From: Varanus komodoensis
Taxonomy: Eukaryota > Chordata > Lepidosauria > Squamata > Varanidae
Assembly (NCBI RefSeq): GCF_004798865.1
Contig: NW_025335440.1
Span: forward strand, 2,353,204-2,417,203
Reading direction: 5' to 3'
Length of the DNA: 64,000 nt
Shown in pieces: positions 58,285 to 64,000 of this stretch (position 1 is the stretch's first letter; each line of letters begins with the position of its first letter). The notes beneath the pieces were generated by a model, which saw only the letters and a program-made list of their open reading frames with translations, had not been told where the DNA came from and did not search any database. Both the position numbers and the translations under genes were made by a program.

Positions 58285-58984
58285 ACTTATTGTTTAAAAG
58301 TATGTTGTAAACCAGCCATCCGAACTGATGAACAAATGTTTAAATAAATTCAGAACTATAGAGATATTTCACGCCATTTGCTTGTTGTGTCTCCATTTCC
58401 CAGCGCTGTCTGCCCTTAATAAACATTGACAGAAACCAGTGCACCACTGGATCATCCAGACCTCAAAACCAAGACTGCTCCCGGCCACAGACTAGCAGTG
58501 TCTTCATCACGAACAAAGACAAGGATCCTTTCTCCTAACTATGATCTCAGCACTTGGAATGCATAGTGAGATTGTAGTCAAAATGCAGCCCCTGAGAAAC
58601 AACAGGGAGCTACCAGCATGCCTGGGTATACTAATTTTTTCCAAGTACAACGTCTTTCTTCTAGAGGAGAAGAAACTAAGGGGCAAAACATGATCAAACA
58701 TAGCAGCTGGTTTGGCACCGTGGTATAAATTCCCATCTCCCCCCAGGCATGTATCTTCCTGTCAATATGAGGTATCATATTGTCAGAGCAGTGTAATCAC
58801 TCTGCAAAAAAGGGGATGAAGTTCGGGAGCCTATTAAGAGTGAGGGCAGAAAATGGCGACCTCGCTCTTGGATAGCCGGGGCAGAGCTGCAGACTGAGTG
58901 CGCATTGGAGGAGGGAGGCCGGGCTTCCACAGGCCGTCCCACTCGAGCCATGCAGGTTTTACCCAACCCGTTTTGCCTGCATTC
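58285..58984. other. Unassigned stretch
   Basis: No gene or repeat recognised. Confidence 0.5.
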
Positions 58985-59345
58985 TGCAGCTTGTGGAGTG
59001 CATTTCATTCCACTGTCTGATCATAAATGGTTTTTTTCTCAATTCCTCAAACCTGCATTCCAACATACTTGTGAAAATTTGCACTTCTAAAATGCATTGA
59101 TCCCCTCCTCCAAAATGTGCTTTTCCACACTCTAGCCTATTGCAGTGGGGGATGTCTACCACTATTAAAACAAAAACAGAAAACAGAAAGCAAAAGAACA
59201 AGTCCAGACGTCCACAAAATCCAAAATCCATGTGGTGTTGGAAAAACCAATCTGCTACAGAATCTCCAGCTCAGATCCCCAGGAATCTGAACTCATTGGG
59301 ATCTGTCGTAGATTTCTCCCACAATTCTCTTCCTTCTTCCCACAC
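58985..59345. repeat. Periodic A/T-rich interspersed repeat, fragment
   Basis: TGTGAAAATTTGCACTTCT, AAAATGTGCTTTTCCACAC and the block AAACCAATCTGCTACAGAATC (59238-59258) match the 24-kb copy, including the preceding CCATGTGG. Confidence 0.5.
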
Positions 59346-60565
59346 TTGGGCTAAGAACCCATCTTGGAGAGGCAAAGAGGGGAAAGGCCTTTGAGTGCAA
59401 GCAGCCCAGCCACACTTAGTCCTGAGTCTTGAGTTAGCACAGCTCCCCTAACAGCCTCTGCTTAATCACGGCAGGCAAGAAAAGACCCTGCCTCCCCAGA
59501 GAGCTTGTTCCACATTTGTCTCGGGTTTATTTATCTATCTATGCATGTATTTACGTGCCACCTATAACTGCCAACCAGCTTCTTTCTGGATTGCCTGCAC
59601 CTCGTGACCTGCACCATCCATGCTGCCCATTCTGCTTCCAGCCCCCAGCTGCCATCTCCCATCAGCAAGCATTGTCAAGACCCCCCTTTTCTGAAATGAG
59701 GGGAGACATCGGCATGGTAGGAAATGTGCCCCCATCCCATTCTGGCCAAGCCCTAGGCACCTGGCTGGACCAGCTCTCATCCTTGGATTCTCAGATCCCA
59801 GGGAAACATTAACAGTGCTGGGTTTGGGACAAACTCTTTCAGAATCCATCCCTCTGCCATCTCTGGGCTTCCTCACATCCTTGGTCTGTTCTTGCAGAGC
59901 ACACTGAGCCAAGGGTAAGTCTGCGAACACTCACCGGCCCCCTGGTTGTGCAATTGGCAACCTTCCCCATCGGGTGCAGCAGCCCAAGGAGTGTCTGCAG
60001 GATACAGAAGAGGGGTGCTGCTCGATGTCCTGCCAGGCACCATTTCTGGTGGTCCAGTGGCAGCCTTCTTTCTTCCCTGTCTGGCTTCAGTGCCAGTAGT
60101 GAATGCAAGGTGCTGCTAGTGGTTACTTCCACAGGCCAAGCAATCCTCTTCTGCAGGCAGCAGCAGCAGCACTACCTGTGAAAGAGGGGAGCGGAGGCCC
60201 CTTGTGACTCATTCTGCTTCTATGTGGGGCTTGACTCCTGGCAAGTGCCCCATGAACACTGGAGGTGTCCATCAGGAACTCTGGGCCTCCACAAAGCAGA
60301 CTAGAGTCTGGGGAACTGAGTCCAGGGAATCCAATGGATTTCCAACCACCAAGCAGGAAGACCAACAATAGTAAATAAATAAAAGAAAGAAGGCATAGAG
60401 AAGAGATGGTGCCCTCTGGCCACCAAGAGGAAGAATGGACTGCTAGACCTGTCAAAGAAAGGTCTGCAAAGGTTCTCAGGGCGTAAAAGCCTCCATATGG
60501 GCCAGGAAAACATGGCTCAGTAACTAGTGAGTCCATACCTTTCTGTATGTGGCTATGATTCTGCA
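59346..60565. other. Unassigned stretch upstream of the HMG-box gene
   Basis: No repeat and no convincing exon recognised. Any upstream exon of the HMG-box gene would have to lie here, but I could not identify one. Confidence 0.45.
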
Positions 60566-60740
60566 TTAGCCAATCAGCTCCAAATATTCAAACAATTCTC
60601 ATCATCCCTTGTCCTCATTGGTCCACTCTGAAGTTGAGGACACAATTGCACTCCCTGGCAGAATGGTGACCTGGCAACCAGATGGTGAAGTGGGCCTGGC
60701 CAGGTGCCCACTTTTAGGAAGCCAGGGAGGTGCACGTCAG
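60566..60740 (+). promoter_or_regulatory. Candidate promoter of the HMG-box gene: CCAAT boxes, RFX X-box, CRE half-site
   Basis: Upstream of the HMG-box frame there is a CCAAT box (near 60571), an inverted CCAAT (ATTGG near 60617), a perfect X-box (60666-60678: GTGACC, one spacer base, GGCAAC, fitting GTNRCC-N0-3-RGYAAC) and a CRE half-site ACGTCA (60734-60739). RFX2 through X-boxes and CREM through CRE sites are established activators of spermiogenesis genes. No clear TATA box is seen. A six-codon upstream ATG frame starts at 60757. The start of transcription cannot be fixed from sequence alone. Confidence 0.5.
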
Positions 60741-60950
60741 GGGGACCCGCTGCACCATGACCATCCTCATGTGTTAACAGGGCCCTGAGCACAGTCCAGG
60801 AGAGCATGTCAAGAGCGAGAGGCACTCCTTTGGGACAGCCTTTGTGAAATCATCTTCAGGAAGCTTAGCCAAAGGCCGGACTGCAAGGATCCTTGCCTGG
60901 GCGTGCCCCGTTCGGTAGAGAAAAAGGGAAGGAAATGTGTGTATGAAGAC

Positions 60951-61376
60951 ATGGCCAAGGGATGCTGCAATCGCTGCTCAAAGAAAGGTGGGAAGTTGAA
61001 TCCTCTGCGAAAAGCGAAAAGCAGGAGGCAGCAGGCAAGATCACGATGTGGAGCAAGGGGAAGGAGACGCTCGGGGAGGCGGAGGCCCCTGCCTGCCTTC
61101 TTCCTCTTCATGAAAGACAAGCGCCCTGCTCTCCAGTGTGAACACCCAGATTGGACCGTGATCCAAATGGCCAAAAGCCTGGGGAGCATGTGGCACCAGC
61201 AGCCCCAGGCAGATAAGGAAAGGTACAAAAAAAAGGCAGCATGACTATGGCAGGAATACTGTGGGGGCAAGACGATAAGGCGTAGGAAGATCCAGAAGAG
61301 GAAGAAAAAGAGAAAATCCAACCAGGGCAGGTTCAAAAGATGCTTGGCAGAGTTGGAGGGCCTGGTTTGCTGTTAA
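60951..61376 (+). CDS. HMG-box protein with basic Cys/Arg/Lys-rich arms, sperm-nuclear-basic-protein-like; one in-frame TGA
   Basis: The frame has 141 codons before the TAA at 61374-61376, with one internal TGA at codon 98 (61242-61244). The ATG at 60951 has G at -3 and G at +4. Residues 1-45 form a basic arm: Cys at 5, 6, 9 and 33, and 14 of residues 20-46 are Arg or Lys. An HMG box follows from about residue 46: F50-F51-x-F53, P59, H65-P66, A74-K75-x-L77-G78-x-M80-W81 and Y92 match HMGB box B positions, and helix 3 runs across the TGA to L99-W-Q-E-Y103. Residues 107-122 are a second basic block (12 of 16 Lys/Arg), and the frame ends in Cys-Cys. HMG boxes bind and bend DNA; with two protamine-like arms, a role in sperm chromatin is my inference. 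The frame is open upstream to 60789 without another ATG, so an upstream exon is possible (acceptor-like AG at 60800 and 60860). Alternatives are a recently dead gene or retrocopy. I do not recognise a named orthologue. Confidence 0.7.
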
Positions 61377-61439
61377 GAGCATGAAGCCATTTCAACAAAG
61401 CTCTTGATCCCATGTAGACAGAACTTCAGTTAACACTTG

Positions 61440-61445
61440 AATAAA
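61440..61445 (+). terminator. Polyadenylation signal AATAAA of the HMG-box gene
   Basis: A canonical AATAAA lies 64 bases after the TAA that ends the basic tail, a normal distance for a compact 3' UTR. It is an argument that the whole frame through 61376, and not only the part before the internal TGA, belongs to one transcript. Confidence 0.5.
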
Positions 61446-63649
61446 ACTAAGCGTGTCCCTACTACAGCCACATGTCATCATTTGCAGAGAAACAGAAAAC
61501 AGTCTGTTCTGGAAGGAAGGAGAATGATTTAATGAGGTATCTGCAATCTGCTATCAGCACAAAGTTTGTTCAAAGTTCCACAGTTCCCATTTGGGCCTGC
61601 TGGAAGAGGACTTGGTGCTCAGCTGCCCAGGAGCTCTGCAGAACTCTCTAAACTAGAAGCACAGACTAGAGACGTTGTTGTATCTGCAGTTTCCAGAGTG
61701 TAACGAAGAGTTTCTCACTTGGCTTGGTTTTCTTACCCCCCTCTTAGTGTTCTGGGGTGGGTGGGGGGAGACCCCTCCTATTTTTCTCCCAGGTAGGACT
61801 TGGGCATAAGATGTGTCATAATGCCAAGCACTGGATTGGGGCTCCAGCTTGTTTCCAGTGCTCCTTTTTCCCTAGAGGAGCTAAATTATGATTGTGAGAG
61901 TCCTAAGATTGTTTTTGCTGTGCGGGGCGGGGAGCACCTTGGTGGCATCAGACATCACCCCAGGCATGGTTTATACTAGTCATGCAATGTTGCTTTACCA
62001 TGCAGACAAGTAAATCAAACATAAATGGCTTTCCCTAATTTTGGTGTGCCCCTCTCTTGCCCTTTGTGAGAGAGTGGTTTCAATGGGAGCCTCCCTCATG
62101 CGTGTCTCTGCTTCAAAGTGGACTGCAGGCCAAACAAGGTAGGGATAACTCCATGGTTTTGGGTTCAGACACCATGAAAAGTCATGATTGGATCAAGTCA
62201 GATTTGGTAAGTCAAGTACAAACCATGATGTCTTTTTATGGTGTATAGCTGGTTAAAACCTGTGATTTGTTTGTAGGCATGAAAATGAGTCAGATTTCAA
62301 CAAATCAGGTCATTCGATTGCCTGAATGAGCAACTCCTGGTCTACTGGGCAGGGGTCTTAACCTAGTTCTAGTACATCCCAGGAGCATGGTGGGATCCTT
62401 CTCTGATGAGTAGGTCTCCTCTAAATTTGCCTTCAGAGGCTAGAACAGTCTTTCTTCCCTTTTCCCCCAATTGTGAAGAGGAGTGTATTGACTGGGAGGG
62501 AAGCAGGTGTCCCAGGTGGAAGATGCTGTAGAAAAGAGGATATTTGGCAGGTATATCTTCTTCTGTCACTGCAGCATTATGATGGAGCACACCTGAACTA
62601 ATTCAACCATCTATTCAGGTTCTAAAATTACAATGACCTTTGCTAGGCCTCATCCTGGCAACTTCTACAGCTTCCTTGAGAGTCACAGCGAGGATGGCTA
62701 GGAGAGAACTGTGTCTCCTGGTTGAAGCTTCTAGGGACCCATTCAATGGATGCTTTTTTACGCAACCTTTGGAGAAGTTTTCTGCTCTCACTCCTTTAAA
62801 CTGTTTATTTCCTCTTTTAACATGCTTTGATTTTATGACCACCGACAGACGAATGTAGGAGTAGTGTAAAAATAATCGTATTTCATTTAAAATTGGATTT
62901 GTTAGGAATTCAATCGTGTTGCAAAGTCACCTCAAGGAATGAGAGAAGAGTGTTAGACATATTTTTAAACAAAATGCAGGGATTTAGAAGTGGTGGCAAT
63001 GCCAGAGGGTGTGTGCTGTTGGCTGAATAGGCAACAATAGTCTGTTGGGGATCTGTTCCAGTGTGGTCTAAGAAAGCCCAGGAGCAGACTGACAGGAGGG
63101 CCAGTTTTATAAGGTGGCTGCGTATGAATTGCCAAAAAAAGGGAAAGGCATTGCCAAAAGAGAGATCAAACGAGGACACCAATTTACATACATTTGCATA
63201 TGCTCATTTGTATAAGTAGATGCAAAACTGAGAACAGAAATTATAATTTCTATTCTACACTGTATGGAAGAGTGCGACCAGGTGACCCATAAGCCTGCCT
63301 GTCCAAGTGCGAACTGGTGATGGTTAAATGGGGAGGAGCCTGACACTGAGATCTGCACACCCACCCAAGCAGAGGATGCCTGTCCAAGGAGGACACTAGT
63401 CCTCTGATACCCTTCAAATGGGGCTTCCCTCTGCAAAGGAGGTTACATGGCCAACCTGCTGTTTTCACACAATTAAGCAACTTGGGCAAAGCCAAGGCCG
63501 AGATCCAAAAGTGCCCAGGGAGCAGGAGAAGATGCGCTCAGCAAAGGCGTCTTTGTGGTTGTATGTCTGCCGGGTGAGAGGGAAGGCTGCTCTTCCCCAG
63601 GGTCTCCTACGTCATGAAGAAATTTGGTTAAAAGAGCAGCAGAGAGCAG
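61446..63649. other. Unassigned stretch downstream of the HMG-box gene
   Basis: No second basic-protein frame and no repeat with clear ends. CCATGGTTT/AAACCATG words near 62150-62270 may be another decayed palindromic element. Confidence 0.4.
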
Positions 63650-63885
63650 CAGAGAGGAAGGGGGCGGGGCCAGAGAGGCTAAAGGGGCCAGGAGGAAGCA
63701 GACAGGCAGGGCCACTGGCCTGAGGGACTGATAAGACGCGCTCAGCCGTTGGCAGTGCCAACGGATGCGGTGCCAATGGCGCCGCATTAAGGTCGAAGTG
63801 ACAAGGGCATCATCCCTTGTCTGCATCCCTTAGTTGTGGCCCGGGCTGTCCAGGGACTCCCTTCCCTGGGACGCAGAAAGGCTTT
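63650..63885 (+). repeat. GC-rich interspersed repeat of unknown class, copy 2
   Basis: Same blocks as 21320-21470, with about 100 extra CpG-rich bases (about 63690-63800) between the GGAGGAAGCAG block and the CATCCCTTG block. The extra part has a perfect palindrome, CCGTTGGCA-G-TGCCAACGG (63746-63764). A T-run and a CTTC microsatellite follow. Confidence 0.55.
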
Positions 63886-63900
63886 TTTTTTTGCTTTGTT

Positions 63901-64000
63901 TTCCTTCCTTCCTTCCTTCCTTCCTTCCTTCCTTCCTTCCTTCCTTCCTTCCTTTCCTTCCTTCCTTCCTTCCTTCCTTCCTTCCTTCCTTCCTTCCTCC
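63901..64000. repeat. (CTTC)n microsatellite, runs off the window
   Basis: About 25 CTTC units with one irregular unit near 63952. The end lies outside the window. Confidence 0.95.

Noticed and set aside
60809-61336. Open frame of 175 codons antisense to the HMG-box gene
   Set aside because: It is the shadow of the basic, Arg/Lys-rich coding strand, which yields a Leu/Phe/Ser-rich frame on the complement.

Overview
The window reads as vertebrate, most likely squamate reptile, nuclear DNA. This is inferred from its repeats: several age classes of CR1 LINEs ending in a TTTCTATG-like 3' tail, an L2-clade LINE with long coding remnants, tRNA-derived SINEs with the 3' body common in lizards and snakes, SINEs with a 5S rRNA head, one short L1 insertion, and small inverted-repeat DNA elements. 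No operon, prokaryotic gene, tRNA or rRNA gene or CRISPR array is present. Most long open frames are chance frames or fragments of LINE reverse transcriptase.

Layout. 1-15 kb is a mostly non-coding stretch with small CR1, L2 and SINE pieces and several AT-rich, TAAT-motif-dense, repeat-free blocks that could be conserved regulatory DNA. 15.9-19.0 kb holds the longest L2 element (plus strand). 19-34 kb mixes MITE-like elements, a plus-strand CR1 fragment, a TA-flanked DNA element and a dispersed, internally periodic A/T-rich repeat family. 34.56-37.56 kb is the longest CR1 (minus strand, about 3 kb, 5'-truncated). 40-53 kb contains a CR1 tail inserted into an older CR1, an L1 with a perfect 15-bp target-site duplication, and more CR1 fragments. 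53.5-58.3 kb has a second 5S-headed SINE and two more CR1 pieces. The last 100 bases are a CTTC microsatellite that runs off the edge.

The one convincing host protein gene lies at 60951-61376 on the plus strand. It encodes an HMG box flanked on both sides by very basic, Cys/Arg/Lys-rich arms, an architecture suggestive of a sperm nuclear basic (protamine-like or transition-protein-like) protein. The upstream 400 bases contain a perfect RFX X-box, a CRE half-site and two CCAAT boxes, a combination typical of spermatid-expressed genes, and a polyadenylation signal follows. The frame carries one in-frame TGA inside the third HMG helix, and the frame stays open and strongly basic beyond it. That TGA is followed by CTA, the context known to promote stop-codon readthrough in vertebrates, although a plain CGA-to-TGA CpG nonsense mutation would look the same. 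This gene is the main candidate for something new in the window. Everything else is repeat history or possible regulatory DNA.
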